A DNA stretch of 64,000 nt from Microdochium bolleyi. Its lineage: Eukaryota > Ascomycota > Sordariomycetes > Xylariales > Microdochiaceae. The stretch covers positions 124,001-188,000 of the forward strand of contig KQ964262.1 in assembly GCA_001566295.1 (NCBI GenBank), read 5' to 3'. A program made the translations under genes and the position numbers. Below the pieces are notes generated by a model, which saw only the letters and a program-made list of their open reading frames with translations, had not been told where the DNA came from and did no database searches. Of this stretch, positions 11,952-23,800 are shown piece after piece (position 1 is the first letter of the stretch; the number at the start of each line of letters is the position of its first letter).

Positions 11952-12489
11952 CTTGACTGAGCGGCAAAAGCAGAGCGGATGACCTCCCGACGAGAGTTGA
12001 GAAAGAGGATGTGGGGGGAATGTTGAAGATGAAGCGAGCCGGCCAGGCAAGAGAACTCCTTGAAGTACTTTTTGCTGTGGCACTGGTTGCCGTGGTGCTG
12101 TTGGAACTTCTTCTGCTATGGGACAAGCAACGCGGACTTGAGGAGGGACAATAGCGCGGCTGTCTTGCAGGCAGAGCAGAGGGACAATTGAAGAACAGAC
12201 TTCACAGGAGGTCATGTCAGAGATCAAGAGGCATCAAGAGAAGACTGCCCTTCTTCAGTGGAAGTGATATCCTCGCTTGCAACGGCGACCTCGTTCATGA
12301 TATTCTGCAGCGGAATGTCGACGTGATTCGAGGACTCGCTTGCACGTCTCTGGGCACGCTGGTACAAGCTTTGGCACACGATTGCTGATAGAGACAACGA
12401 CTTGAGGGACTACTGGACCCTGGATAGTAGAGGGAAGACATCAAGGAACCATTTTATTTCTTCCAAGTGCAATTGGTATCGTCTTCATC
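11952..12489. other. Promoter region of the gene at 10384-11951
   Basis: About 540 bases upstream of the minus-strand start at 11951 and of a possible small plus-strand gene at 12490. No supported coding frame; presumed regulatory. Confidence 0.4.
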
Positions 12490-12840
12490 ATGCCAAATTA
12501 CCGGCATCGCTTCATCGTGCTTCGCGAAGCCCGCAAGGGCGCCCTCTCCCACAGCGTACACAATGCTCGCGGCCACGGGCTGCGATCACCACCAGCATCA
12601 AAGAAAAGATTCAAGTGCAAGTTCGCGTCCAACTTGGAATCACTGGATCTGCCCAGGTTCTCGGAGCCCGAGCAGGTGTCCAGCCACGCTACCACGATGT
12701 TTCACAGCAGTACACCAGAGGGAGAACATGGCGAGTTTGCACGACACTACACAGTCGTTTTCTCCACAATGGCGTGCTTCCATGGCGTTTTGAAGCCAAT
12801 GCGGCACGTAGAGAACATCTTTTTCTGCCAGTTAGGCTGA
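12490..12840 (+). CDS. Possible small uncharacterised protein
   Basis: A single-exon frame of 116 residues starting MPNYRHRFIVLREARKGALS and ending in a hydrophobic/Cys segment. Codon choice is ordinary for this window and the translation has balanced composition, unlike the shadow frames. It has no recognised domain. The start is preceded by ATC rather than a strong fungal context. It could be a real orphan gene or chance. Function not assigned. Confidence 0.33.
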   Translation: MPNYRHRFIVLREARKGALSHSVHNARGHGLRSPPASKKRFKCKFASNLESLDLPRFSEPEQVSSHATTMFHSSTPEGEHGEFARHYTVVFSTMACFHGVLKPMRHVENIFFCQLG

Positions 12841-13402
12841 TATTGAGCGAGAACGGCCCATGTGACACTGACACCTGACTATCGCGTCGCACCACGCCCA
12901 TCTCTGAAGCCCCACTTCCACGCACAACTCGGGCAGCCCGACACGGGGATATGCTGAGAAAATTAATGCAGCCGCCCACGCGGAAGAGTGACTTTCATCA
13001 CTCCGATCATGGACTGAAAGATCTTGCAGCTCTGTGCCGAGACTACTTGGCACGTTGTCGAGACTCTGTGGAACGAGGAAAAGTAAGCTTTTGTTGCACG
13101 TCTTGTCGCAAGTTCCGATTTTCACAACCACCGTGCTAGTGGCGTTAAGCGAGACGTATGAAAGATGAAGATCACGCGCGACATCAGAAACTCAGTGACA
13201 AATTTGGGGAAGAACTGTTTATTGCACACACTCCCAGCAGTTACCACAAATTACACAGTGTCTAGCCTCCAGAACAGTTCCTCGTCACCAGGAACAGACA
13301 ACTCAGCAAAACCCGTCTGCCATATCCCATCTTCGACCCCAATCTCGACCCCGCCAAGTAGCCCTCTTCCGAGTATCCGAACAACTTTTAGAACTTCGGT
13401 CC

Positions 13403-14047
13403 CTACTCCTCCATGTCCTCCGCGTGCATGCCTCGAGGACAACGAGCATCCGCCATGGCGGCGTCAATCCAGTCTCCAAGCGTGATCCTGCCAATATCCT
13501 GAAGCTCGTCCGGAGCAATAGCCTTCGCAAGCCTGACGTGATGCGGAGGCGAGACATCCATTGAAATACCCGCCAAATCGCCAGTCCTCATAGGGCCGGT
13601 GGGTTGCTGCTGTTGCTGCTGCTGGCTCGAGACTCCGCTCAGATCAGGCACATGCAGCACCATGCTGTCCTGTGGCACGAACTGCCATGTCCCCTCAGTC
13701 ACGTTCCCGAGCCTCTGGCACTCGTTGGTGAACCTTGCAAGCTGTGCGAGGAGGCGCCTTGTCTGTCTCGTGAACTGCTCGTCGTGCCGCTCCTTGATAT
13801 CCTTGAGTGTACTCGTGTGCCCGCAGAACATAGCCTGGCCCTCCAGCTGCGTCGAGACCGACGTACCCGAGGTGACGGCTATGTTGACGAGCTCCTCCGT
13901 TCCCTCGAAGATGTACCGGCTGATGTCGGTCGCGGCGCGCAGGAGGACGAACTTGTTGCGCATCGCCTGTAGAGCGACTATGTTCTCGTCAATGAGAAGC
14001 GCCAGGGCTTCGCACTTGTGTCGATGCTGAGGGAGGACCGTGGACAT
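13403..14047 (-). CDS. Uncharacterised helical protein with poly-Gln
   Basis: Single-exon minus-strand frame of 214 residues from MSTVLPQHRHKCEALALLID. The start at 14047 is preferred over an in-frame ATG at 14089 because the extra residues look like leader. The first 130 residues are regularly patterned amphipathic helix (for example QTRRLLAQLARFTNECQRLG), suggesting a coiled-coil or helical bundle. A QQQQQQQ run and an acidic C-terminus (AMADARCPRGMHAEDMEE) follow. No signal peptide or known family recognised. It may belong with the other unassigned intracellular proteins of this region. Confidence 0.6.
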   Translation of the reverse strand: MSTVLPQHRHKCEALALLIDENIVALQAMRNKFVLLRAATDISRYIFEGTEELVNIAVTSGTSVSTQLEGQAMFCGHTSTLKDIKERHDEQFTRQTRRLLAQLARFTNECQRLGNVTEGTWQFVPQDSMVLHVPDLSGVSSQQQQQQQPTGPMRTGDLAGISMDVSPPHHVRLAKAIAPDELQDIGRITLGDWIDAAMADARCPRGMHAEDMEE

Positions 14048-15669
14048 GATGGAAGCTTTCGGTGTGCACACAAGGGAAAGGGATAACAATTGTTGATGTC
14101 ATGTAGTGAAAGCGCTTGGCCAGGAACTCGAGAGGTTAGAAAGTGGCCACGAGGAGCACATGAGGGAGGACATCTCTTGAAGAGCAGGGAGACATGAGAC
14201 TGAAGTTCCGGCGGCTCTAAGTAGGCGCGATACTTGGCCCGTGGCGTCTTGCGCGAGTAGGTCGTTCTTGTGCGTGTCCACCATCAGTGACACGGCGCAT
14301 ATCGGTTTGTGACCACCGAGCACGGACCGCAAACGCCACATTAACAATGGTCTTGTAGTCGTTGGTATCGGAAATGACTATATCGCAAGAAAACCAAGAA
14401 AGTATGAGTTTCGTTTACGGCTTTTGCGTGCTCCGTGATTGTTCCTGATCTTCGTTTGAGTGTAATGCCGTGCCAGTGTTGAGGAGTCTGGTGATACTTT
14501 CGAAAGTTTTGTCATGTGAGTGTCAAAGAAGTTTGTCGTTCGTGTTCTGATGATCTGTCGCTGGCAGGGTATTCAGAGATGTCATGGTGCTCCAAGAGAA
14601 GAGCGTATCCTGTGCGACTTACACGAACTGGGAATCCCCAATCACAGAGCGGACAAGGCTGTCACGTGATGACATCAGACTATAGATGCCGGCCAGCTGG
14701 CAGGTTCTGTGCGATGTGAAGTTCTAGGGCTTCCTCCAGCGGTCCGCGCTCCCTACAGCCGCCACGGGACGACGGCCACCCAGCTGGCAGCACATGCCAA
14801 GTCCCACATTGGGAATGAGCGGGCTGAACAAGTGACGACGCCTTCGTCAGCCTGCTTTCTTCGTCGCCCAGGAGGCTGGGGTATCCACTCTGACAGCGAG
14901 GAGGGGGGGGAGAGGGGGTATTCACCTTGTGGGGAGTCGTGAGTGCCTTGTGCTTCCCCTTTAGAGCTTGAGGTCAAGGGAACCTTCTCGTATCATCAGT
15001 GCAAGGGGAGAAGAGACAAGGCTCGGCGAGAGAGGCTTTCTTGCCATTGTCTTACCAGTGGGTCTTGAAGACACCCACGAACGACAGCAGGAGGATGTAG
15101 CTTCGGGGAGGCCAGGAGCAGATTGTCATGCAGGGAATGTGGCGGACCTCCTGCAGCTTGCCGGGACCCTTTCGTTCGCTCCCAAGGTGCAAGGCCCCCG
15201 CTGCTGTCCCCGATCTCCTACAAGAAGGATCATGAAGCGATCTCCACGTCAGACAGTCTTGACTTCCGTGGCGTCGACTAAGTTGTAGAGCGGAAGCTGT
15301 GAAAACTGGGCTACCGCCAACAGCGGGTTCTCAGTGGGCTCGACGTGGCCCTGGGCAACACTTTACCGTACTTTACTCCATCCCATGCCCACGTCCAAAC
15401 AATGCAAGCATCATGACTCCCGCGTGGCCGAGCGATACAACCATTGTGTTTCTGCATCTTCCCAGCGCATCATTCTGCTGCATCGCCAGAACACCACTGC
15501 CGCAACAACCTCACTGCACCAGCCTGTCCGCTCTCCACAATTTCATCTGCCTCGCTCAAGTCTACTACCACATCCTCCAGCAATAACAGCCTCACTCCTG
15601 GACACCCTCCTCTACTACGGCCGGCTGCACCTTCTCCAGATCCGCTTCCTCTGGATCTGGGCACGCGTC
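14048..15669. other. Intergenic region
   Basis: About 1.6 kb between divergent genes. Short frames at 14709-15288 have mixed, Arg-rich translations and no splice continuity. A G-run (GAGGGGGGGGAGAGGGGG) sits near 14900. The 300 bases before 15670 are C/T-rich and probably form the leader of the plus-strand gene. Confidence 0.45.
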
Positions 15670-16141
15670 ATGGCCATCATCCAGACCATGCTGCGCGACC
15701 TCTTCGCAGGCTGCTGTCATGTTAACGACTACATTGAGGTCGCATTCAACTCCGAAGGTGGTCCCGTGGATATGGATGACGTGCACCTCGCGCTCGCGTT
15801 CGCCCTCCGGAAAAAGCCAGAGCTCGACAAGCAAGCAAAACAGGCCGTCCTGCTCATTGTGCCACAGATCCTCGAGATGCTCAGCATCATCCAGCTCATC
15901 CAGGAGGACTGCGACGAGCACGACGTCAGCGGCCATTGGGTCTACGTGCGCCGAGACCAGGTGATGGTCGACCTCGACGCGATTGCCCGCACCAAGGAGT
16001 ATCTCAAGAAGCACTGCAATGGCACCTGCCGTGGCTGCAACAATCAGCGTGAGTTTCTGTGCGATGGAGAGAGACAAAGAGGTTATGAGGGCGCGGGCTG
16101 AATTCTCCTGCGCTGCTTCAGCCCACGCGGTCACCGATTAG
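15670..16141 (+). CDS. Small uncharacterised helical protein with Cys-rich end
   Basis: Best model is two exons, 15670-16048 and 16122-16141, with a 73-base intron (GTGAGT ... TTCAG) and matching phase; 132 aa from MAIIQTMLRDLFAGC. Without splicing the frame ends at 16101 (143 aa). The body is amphipathic helix (KQAVLLIVPQILEMLSIIQL) followed by a Cys cluster, HCNGTCRGCNNQ, that could bind a metal or form disulphides. An open frame extends upstream to 15334, but its Ser/Thr/His/Pro-rich translation looks like a 5' leader. No family recognised. Confidence 0.5.
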
Positions 16142-16826
16142 ACACAGCCTCAAAGAAGATATGCCGGTAAGAGACGTTCAGCAAGACACAGAATGAATGT
16201 TGTCTCTCCCGGAATGGGAGTTACTAGGATCGCTCAAATATTCGAGGATGGGAGTCTCGGTGATAAAGAATTGACTTTTATCAACAAAACCGTGGTTGAT
16301 GAGAGTTGGCACAAAACAAGCCATGAGGAACACGAATTGGGAGTGTGAGACGTCTGGTATTGGACAAGTTGTGTCATTGGTCCTTTTTCAGGACGTGAAG
16401 CCTCAGAGAATCGCGAAACTGGCCTGAAATCTATTTGCGTTGTCGTGCTGGTGGTGTTGTTTGACTCACACGCCCACTGCCGGACACGTCTCAAATCGAG
16501 GGGCCAAAATAAGGAAATTTTTAATCGCGCCCCGAAACAGTTCCTGGTGATTCTGACGCGCTGGAGAGAATCCAGAGTCAAAGCGAATGGCAAAAAGTGT
16601 CCTGCCAAGCCACAAAAGGCTTCTGGGGGCTGTTAATTCCCGAGTGACAGCAAGGTGAAGTTGGGCGCCTCGTTGTTCGGCGTGGGGCCCCACTCACCTT
16701 TTCATTCTTCAATGTAGACAGAGTACACCATTCTTCCTCGAGATTCTTCCTCGAGGCTCTTCACTCGCACACAGTTCTCCGAGCTTCACCTACGATCAAG
16801 GCACACAAGACAAGCTGCTCTGTACC
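16142..16826. other. Intergenic region
   Basis: About 690 bases between two plus-strand genes. It contains an imperfect direct repeat at about 16728-16757 (TTCTTCCTCGAGATTCTTCCTCGAGG) just upstream of the next gene. No coding frame supported. Confidence 0.45.
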
Positions 16827-17689
16827 ATGCCGTGGTCGCACATTATCCGTCCTACGCCGCCCAATTCTTCGTCAGCCAGCACAAAGTCGGAAGGCGTCCA
16901 CATCAACGGGACCCGTGCCAAAGAACTCCTGTCTAAGTTTCGCGTGATTGGATTCAGGAGGGTTGGGAACACCGTCCAGCCGATCATCATGGATGACCCT
17001 GCCGAAGCACAGCCGGACCGACGCGAGATTGTTATCGACGTGCAGCCAGTTGTATGTGGTAGCTTTCTTCTCATTCCGAGCCAGAAAGTCACGACCTCAC
17101 TTTTCAGAAAGAAGCTAATCTTCTACGCTCTCTGACAGGATTCCCATGACTCGCCTCAAGCAAGCAACAGCAGCAGAACTCACCGCCGCGGCTCATCCAG
17201 CAGACGTATCCCGTCTATTACAGTGATGAGCGCGGACGGCTCGATGACTGTCAATCACTCGACCCGTTCTGGAACAATTGCCACGAAGTTTGACAACTTC
17301 AAGCATTCCCTCAAGCGCCTCTCCACCGGCTCGGTCGTGAGTTGGTACAGAAAGCGCTTCCAGAAGAGCGAGCCCAACTGTAAGAAGATATCCCCCCTCC
17401 CCGGACAACACGAACCTGCAAGCTCAGCCGACTCACACGCAGAAAAGGCCCTGGTCGTGCCCGCACAGCCTTTGCTCGTCTACGTGGACGAAACGGCCAT
17501 GTGCGCGACCGCGATGGCATCACCCAGGAGCGCGCACGACTGGCAACCAGCAGCAACTCCTCACCAGACAGCGAGCTGCCTATCTTGGGACGACTCGTCC
17601 TCGACGAGCCCAACCTCGGGGACGAGTTCTCATCACAGAGTGTCAGATTCTATTCCGACGGCGAGGTTGATTTTGTTTCTGTATCTTGA
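16827..17689 (+). CDS. Uncharacterised protein, three exons
   Basis: Exons 16827-17051, 17139-17379 and 17448-17689; introns of 87 and 68 bases; 235 aa. The start is MPWSHIIRPTPPNSSSAST. The first intron has GTATGT ... GACAG. The second has GTAAGA and an acceptor AAAAG chosen because it alone restores the frame that ends in SDGEVDFVSVS. The N-terminal part is Ser/Thr-rich with a short beta-type segment (RREIVIDVQPV). The middle is basic (SWYRKRFQKSEPN) and the C-terminus is acidic and Ser-rich, probably disordered. No signal peptide, membrane helix or known motif. The third-exon boundary is the least certain part. Confidence 0.55.
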
Positions 17690-18257
17690 GATCTCGGTTT
17701 CTGCCTGTGGCGTTTGGATCTGGGTTCATGATTTCCTGTACTTGGGACAGACAGCTTGACCACTAGCATTGTTTGGAGAGCACAAGGGGTTGAAGAGAAA
17801 TGGATAACTCGATTTTAACGAAGCAAGGTCGAAGAAGCCCTCGGATATGAGCAACGAGTCACGAGCACAATGATAAACTCTGCACACGAACTCACCTTGC
17901 TCTTCTATCGTGAGATGCCATGGCGTGTTTACCCCTGTGAGCCCCTGGCCTTGTGACGTCCGTATAGACCTGTACCTGCATACGGTGTGCATGCATGATA
18001 GCGTGGGGGCTGGCCTGTCTTTGTCACGCTACTGTGCATGACCAGGCCCGCTCCTTGCAACAGCGTCGCGCTTCTCCTCAGCCGCACAACACTCAAAACT
18101 GCGCTCGCAGGCAACCAGCACCCGGCACCAAGCCTTCGCCATCATCGTCAGTTGCTCCTCAGAGCACACAGACACGTCTTCATGCCTTCCTGAGCCGCTC
18201 ATTGCCTTCTCCAACCTCTGCAGAAACCACTCGCTTCCCCTCCGTGAAGCTGCAGAG
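17690..18257. other. Intergenic region, F-box gene promoter
   Basis: About 570 bases between two plus-strand genes, without a supported coding frame. The segment before 18258 is C-rich with CACACACC-like stretches, like other leaders in this window. Confidence 0.45.
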
Positions 18258-19986
18258 ATGACACTCTTCGAGGACCTCCCCACCGAAATTCACGGCTTGG
18301 TCTTCGCCAACCTCAACATTTTTGAGATCGAAGATGTCGCCAAGACTTTCAACCGATGCCTTGTCAAGTCCTGCAGGCCTCTCCTGAAGGCGAGCCACGA
18401 ATGGAGACTCAACGCTCGTCGGATGCTGGACATCTTCCCGGCCCAACCCATCATGCCGGTAAGCAATCGCGGCGGCTGCGGCTGCGACACTGTTGATGAG
18501 GACGACGAAGATCCCCACGATGATGCTGACAGCGCCTCAAAGAAACCCCCTTTTCTTCTTCTCCAGCCGACCTACCCCGGTCACATTCCGGCCCTGAAAG
18601 CCCACAGCTGGAACTACAGCTCAACTCTCGCGCAGGGACTGCCCTCGAAGTTCTATGGCTGCGTGATGACCAGGCCCGGCACGACTCCTCCCATGCCCGA
18701 GGAGAGCGAGAGTGAGAACGACAGCGAGAGCGAGGATGAAAGCGAGAGCGAGGATGAGGAGGAAGACCACACCACCGAGGGCAGCACGCTGTTCAAGGCT
18801 CTAGAGGTCGAAGCACAACAACTTGGGCCTTGGATATGCTCCTCGCCCCCTGACATCCGCAGCTTCATCGAGCTCGACGGCAGCTTCACCTGGCTCGCGA
18901 CACCCGACCTGTCCAACCACCCGGACCCTCCCGACCTCGAAGCGGAGCAGCCGCCCATGGACCCGGACCGCCTGAGCATCCTGCGCCGCCAGGCAGCCGA
19001 GATCCCCGGCCTCGCCCTCCCGCCCGGCTTCGAGACGTTCATGGCCAGCACGGAGCTCGCCCGCCGCGTGCCCAGCTCCCTGGCGTGGTACTTTGAGCTC
19101 GGCCGCTCCGAGGAGGACGTGCTCATCGAGGCGCCCCCGTGCGTCGACGGCGGCGCGGGCGGGTACCTGGTCATGTTCCACGCGGACCAGCAGGACTGCG
19201 CGTTTGCGTACCTCTACCTGCACCCCAAGAGCGGCGGGCACTGCGTGCTCATGAGCATGGACAACTACTACGCCCCCGAGGAGGAGGAGCGCCGCTACGA
19301 CCCCGGCGCGTCGAGCGGCAGCTTGGACGTGCTGCCGAGCCACTTCCCAAGCGGCGACAGCAGCTGCAGCTACCCGCCACCGTCGCCGTCGCAGCAGCAG
19401 ACGAGCCAATACGAGCTCGCGATGGTGCCCGACGTGCGCAGCGCGCACCTGGCCGCGCTCTCGTTCGAGGAGTACGTCGCCGCGTACTACTTTGGTGAGC
19501 TCATGTGGTTCGGTGCCCGCGCGGACTCGCCCGGGCTGGCGGACTACGTGCGCCACACGTTCCACTCGATGGCGGAGCTGACATTTACGCAACACTTTTG
19601 TGAGTTTTTCCCTTGTCCATTCTTTTCTGGTCGTCCATGGGCGTTGAGAGCACCGGTGTTGGGATTCTCATCTTTGACGGTCTCTCTCTGTCGGGTCTCA
19701 ACTCCTCTGTCTTGTTCCTTATTGGCATATCCTCTCGTCACCATCGCCTTTCGCCTGTTCGACGCCGATTTCCCGGTTTCACCCTCGCCTCCAGGCTGCA
19801 ACAGTCCATACTGATTCGATCGTCTACTTCCCCACAGATCCCGAGATCAAGCACTTTGTGCAGTATCGCGATGCCCTCGCATCCGACGGGCAAACCAACC
19901 TGATGCACACCCCGGGCCCCAATGAAGCCGAGGGCCGCCCAGACGATGACGACAGCGACCAGCCCGTGATGAACACAGCTGTTTAG
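18258..19986 (+). CDS. F-box-like protein with acidic centre; in-frame TAG before an open C-terminal extension
   Basis: Two exons, 18258-19599 and 19838-19986, with a 238-base intron (GTGAGT ... CACAG, phase 1). About 496 aa to the TAG at 19984-19986. The N-terminus LFEDLPTEIHGLVFANLNIF matches the start of an F-box, the motif that docks onto Skp1 in SCF ubiquitin ligases. No clear repeat domain follows. Residues about 150-175 are almost only Glu, Ser and Asp. The central part (about 200-430) looks globular, with YLVMFHADQQDCAFAYLYLH. After the TAG the same frame stays open for 44 codons of similarly acidic sequence (see next entry). The ORF also stays open through the intron, but that translation is not protein-like. 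Substrate unknown. Confidence 0.75.
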
Positions 19987-20121
19987 GACGACAGCCTCTT
20001 CGACCATGACTGGTGGCTGGAAAATGCACAGCTCGACCTTGGCAGCGACGATGACGAGAATGACGAGGACGACCAGGACGAGCAAGACAGCAACGATGAG
20101 GACTACTACCGTTACCACTGA
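19984..20121 (+). other. Same-frame acidic extension after the F-box TAG
   Basis: The frame of exon 2 continues past TAG with DDSLFDHDWWLENAQLDLGS, then an Asp/Glu-rich run ending in DEDYYRYH and TGA (20119-20121). The composition continues the Asp-rich sequence just upstream (RPDDDDSDQPV). This suggests the ancestral protein ended at 20121. Alternatives are a recent nonsense mutation, readthrough, RNA editing, or removal of the TAG as part of an intron (a 21-base GTGATG...TTTAG segment would keep the frame but is far shorter than normal). Confidence 0.5.
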
Positions 20122-20782
20122 GTCGACCATTGGATTGAGTAAGGTCGTTCTTCTGTCGTCTGCTTCTGGATGATGGAGTGAAGGATGCTAGGGGAATAGC
20201 AAGGCACAACAATGCTACTGTCAGGATCAGGATACCTTTTTGGGTTTGGCTTCTTACGCCGCTTCCATGGGCAGCATTCGGACACCCACTTCTTTCAGGG
20301 ATATGGAAGAATCTTGCAGCCTTCCTCGTCTCTCGCAGGAGACATTCCTGTGTGGCCGAGGCAGAGCCGCTGTCACAGTCTTGGGCGACGGCATTTCGAT
20401 GCTCAGCCTTCCAAAAAACCGAGAGAATCTGAGAATAAGAGAGAGAGAGAACGAGTGAAGAGCCGCCCGGTTGGGGCAAACCCCAGGATAACAAGGATCA
20501 CACCCGGGTGTTATAAAGCAAGCCTTTGTGTTGAAAATGGTGGAAATGATGACGAGAATGCGTAGAAAGAAGTGACACTGAAAGTTCTGCCCAGGTCCGC
20601 CCATGAAGGGAGGGCTGTCGACCAGAGATGCTGTTGGCATGCACGGCAGCTTTAGCCCCACTTAAAAGATGAAGTTTGTTCATGGCTACAATACGTCCGG
20701 GTCCTGTAAACTCCAAGCCGCCGCTCGTGCCTAGTGCAGTCATTGGATAAAGCTACAAAGTTGATGCTCACACAGTTTTCCT
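20122..20782. other. Convergent intergenic region
   Basis: 660 bases between the 3' ends of the F-box gene (plus) and the TauD-like gene (minus). Holds a short GAGAGAGAGA run at about 20440. No coding frame supported. Confidence 0.45.
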
Positions 20783-22479
20783 CTACTCGAGCTCGATCCC
20801 CAGCGCCGCGCGCCGCGAGGTGCTCTCCGGGTCGAGGTACGGCTTCTCGCCGAGCCCGACGGCGCGGTTGCCGAACCGGGGTCCCTGGCCGGCGTAGTCG
20901 AACGTCGCGGTGTGGAAGACGCTGCGGTTGTCCCAGATCGCTAATGACGCAGAGGTACCGATATCGATTAGTTACTGCTTAAAATAGACGGCGATATGGA
21001 GGCAGAAGATTATTTGGAAGGGTGGATGTGAATGCGCGGAACAGGAGAACGAAGAATACAGTGTAGGATTTGGTGTGTGCAAGGGTGTGCAGAGGTATAG
21101 TCAACGGGGGAAGAGGAGCCGGGGGACAAGAGACGTACCAATGTCGTTCTTGTTCTGCCACTTGAAGCGGACCTGCAGCTCGTGGTTGCGGTACACGAGG
21201 TCGAGGAACCAGTCGAGCAGGGCCTTGCTCTCGCGGTCGGTGACGTCGTTGATATGCTTCACGTCTGTTTTGCGAGTGTGCCGAGTCAGTCATTGAGTCC
21301 ACAGCATTATGCGTTTTGTTCTTGTTCCTCTTTCGTTCTTTTCTCATGATTCGCACGAAGACCACGTCATCTCTACAAAGAAAGAAAGGGAGAAGAGATA
21401 GACTTACGGCCTCCGACCGGGAACACGCTCTTCCACCCAGTAACAGGGTTCGTCCTCACAACCGGATGCACGGCCTTGAGCTCGGTGCCCACGTTCTCGG
21501 GGGCGCCTCTCGGCCCAGGGTGAAGCTCGAAGCCGCCCTCGGCGGCGGCCCTGTTGAAGCCGGGCTGCTGGAATGTGACGGTGAGTGACTCGAGGAATTT
21601 CTGGTACGGCGCGGAGATGCGGTCGTAGATCTCGTAGCCCGATGCCCAGAGGGTGTCTGTTGCGAATCGAAGGCGAGAATATCAGCACCATTCTCGCTGT
21701 ATCACAAGACCTTATCACGAAGCGTTGAGAGCCACGATGAGATTTGGACAGTGTAGAAGGGGGAATTCTCTGGGGAGGGAGAGAAACTCACCGCCGCCAG
21801 TCTTCGGAAGCTCGACGAGCCTCAGGCTCGTGTAGTCCGCTGGTACCGGCTCAAAGGCGATATCGCTGTGCCACTGCGCCGAGTTCTGCTTCTTGGTGGG
21901 CTGCTCCTTCTTGTCGAGGGACTTGTAGATCTTGTCGTGCTGCACGGAGCTGATGGTGCTGATCTCCGGGTCCTCGCCGCCGAGGTCGCGCTCCGAGTTG
22001 AGCACCGGGTGGATGTGCAGACCAGACGTCGCGGGGCGGCCGGTGAGCTCGCCGAGGCGCAGGATGAGCTTCTTCTGGAGGTCGTTGGTGAGGCCGTCCT
22101 GGGCGCGGAAGAAGACAACGCCGCGCTGGGAGACTGTGGCAAGGGGGAGGGGGTTGTCAGTTGATGATCTGCCTTTCGTTGTCGCCGGTGCTTGTCACCA
22201 GAGTGGAGGAGACGTACTGGTGATGGCCAGATCCCGGATCAGCTCGTCGGCGTTGGGCGCGTTGAGCCACTCGACGAGGTTGGCCGTGGGGAACTCGCGG
22301 CCGATGATGGGCGTCACGTCAAAGTGCTCGTACTTGTCGAGGGCGCCGCCGAGGGTCAGCGGGCGAGGCAGGCCGCTGCTGCTGCTGCTGCTGCTGGTGT
22401 TGTTATTGTCGGTGGCCAGGCTCTTTGTGTGGATGGGGATGGCGGCCACCACGGTCTCGGCAATGGCGGAGGGGCTCAT
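20783..22479 (-). CDS. TauD-family Fe(II)/2-oxoglutarate dioxygenase
   Basis: Five exons on the minus strand: 22479-22218, 22133-21792, 21656-21408, 21264-21139 and 20940-20783. All four introns (84-198 bases) have GT...AG ends and matching phase; 378 aa. The family couples 2-oxoglutarate decarboxylation to hydroxylation; fungal members such as yeast Jlp1 release sulphite from sulphonates, and others act on different small acids. The iron ligands are visible: His176 and Asp178 in WHSDIAF, distal His336 in NRSVFHTAT. The 2-oxoglutarate-binding Arg lies in GPRFGNRA. A Ser run encoded by a CTG/GCT repeat near 22375-22395 sits in the N-terminal leader. Cytosolic by lack of signals. Substrate cannot be told from sequence. 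Confidence 0.9.
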
Positions 22480-23800
22480 CGTTCTGGTGTTGTGACTGTA
22501 TTCGGTAGTTGTAAATAATTACCTTGGATTGGGGGTTGTGCAAAGTGCTGCTTCTTGCAGGGAGCGATAAACAAGAGATGGGGCCACAAGAAACAACAAC
22601 AGCCGTGTTCACGACACCAGCAGGACCGCCATGCGCATACTTATACCCCTACCCAGCATCTCCTCGACCAATTGCGCCAGGCGTCTGACCATCGCAACAC
22701 CTCGAACAGTCGCGGCTGTCGCTCTCGCTGCCCTCCCACTGGCTCACCCACTCCCCTCTCCAGCTGAAATCCCCCCCACGACCGATATCGCCCTCCTCAC
22801 GCACTCCTTTTCCCCTCCTTCACCAAGCAATGGCGTGACCATCACAGTACGCTGTTGAAATAAAATCTCCAAAAGGACTGACTGCCCTCACTATCTCGGC
22901 CGAATCAGCAAGCTGCACCACCAGGCTTCCCCACCTCCGCGCGTGATTACGTCCGCAGATGTCGCCATCTCACCCCCCGTCGCAGCGAATCACGCGCGAG
23001 CCCGCACCTAATGTCGCGAGTCGGCGGCTGGATGGGGCAATTTCGCAACCCGTCGGCACGGGGGGCTTTCGACGACCAAGAAAGATAACGTGCATTCCGA
23101 AGCGCGGCGATCTAAGTGGAGGAGGGGGAGTCACATACGGAGGGATTGTCATGCGTTCATGAGGATGCGAGAACGTGCCGTAGGAAAAGTGATCAGCCAG
23201 CTCTTCCGAAAAGGCGCACCCCAAATCAAGAAGAGGGGGGAGGGCTTCTTCCCCCGGGATGGCGACATCAGGCCGGCATATTTCGTCTGTCCAGTCCTCC
23301 CATCCCGGCGAGCTGCCCCCGGAAACACGGCCGCCTATCCTATCATTTCCATCACAATGGCGACATATCCGTCACCATCTGAGGAGGAAAGAGCGCCCCA
23401 GACGTTGAATGCTCACAATGGAACCCTCGTTACATCTTTGGCCAGAGTTTAGGCAACGGGTCTCAGCACCGTTGTTGTTGTTGTTCCCCATGGCCGGCGT
23501 TTGCTCGCAGGGGGCGTGTGCCTGAGCGTGTTTGTCATTTGAGAGGAAGCCGTGTGAACAGCTTAGGCATGACGAACAGGGTGTAATGCGACAATGCATA
23601 CTTTAATCACAGGAACGGTAAACAGGTCGCGATATAGGGAGGCATGTTCAGGTTCACGAAGGCAGAAGTAGAAGCCTCGATAGTATGTCCATCATTCCGG
23701 TATATAAGGATTACTTTTCATATCCTAAATTGGGGAATATCCCACGATAGCAAACTGTAACCTTTGTGTCAACCGCCCACTTCGAAGCCGCCGCACGAGT
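22480..23800. other. Intergenic region
   Basis: About 1.3 kb between two minus-strand genes: promoter of the dioxygenase on the left, 3' end of the VIT-VWA gene on the right. Small frames at 22555-23450 have mixed composition. A GTTGTTGTTGTTGTT run lies at about 23473. Nothing else recognised. Confidence 0.45.

Noticed and set aside
19600..19837. Intron of the F-box-like gene as coding sequence
   Set aside because: The frame is open through it, but the translation is Ser/Leu/Phe/Pro-rich and it would lose the downstream acidic exon.
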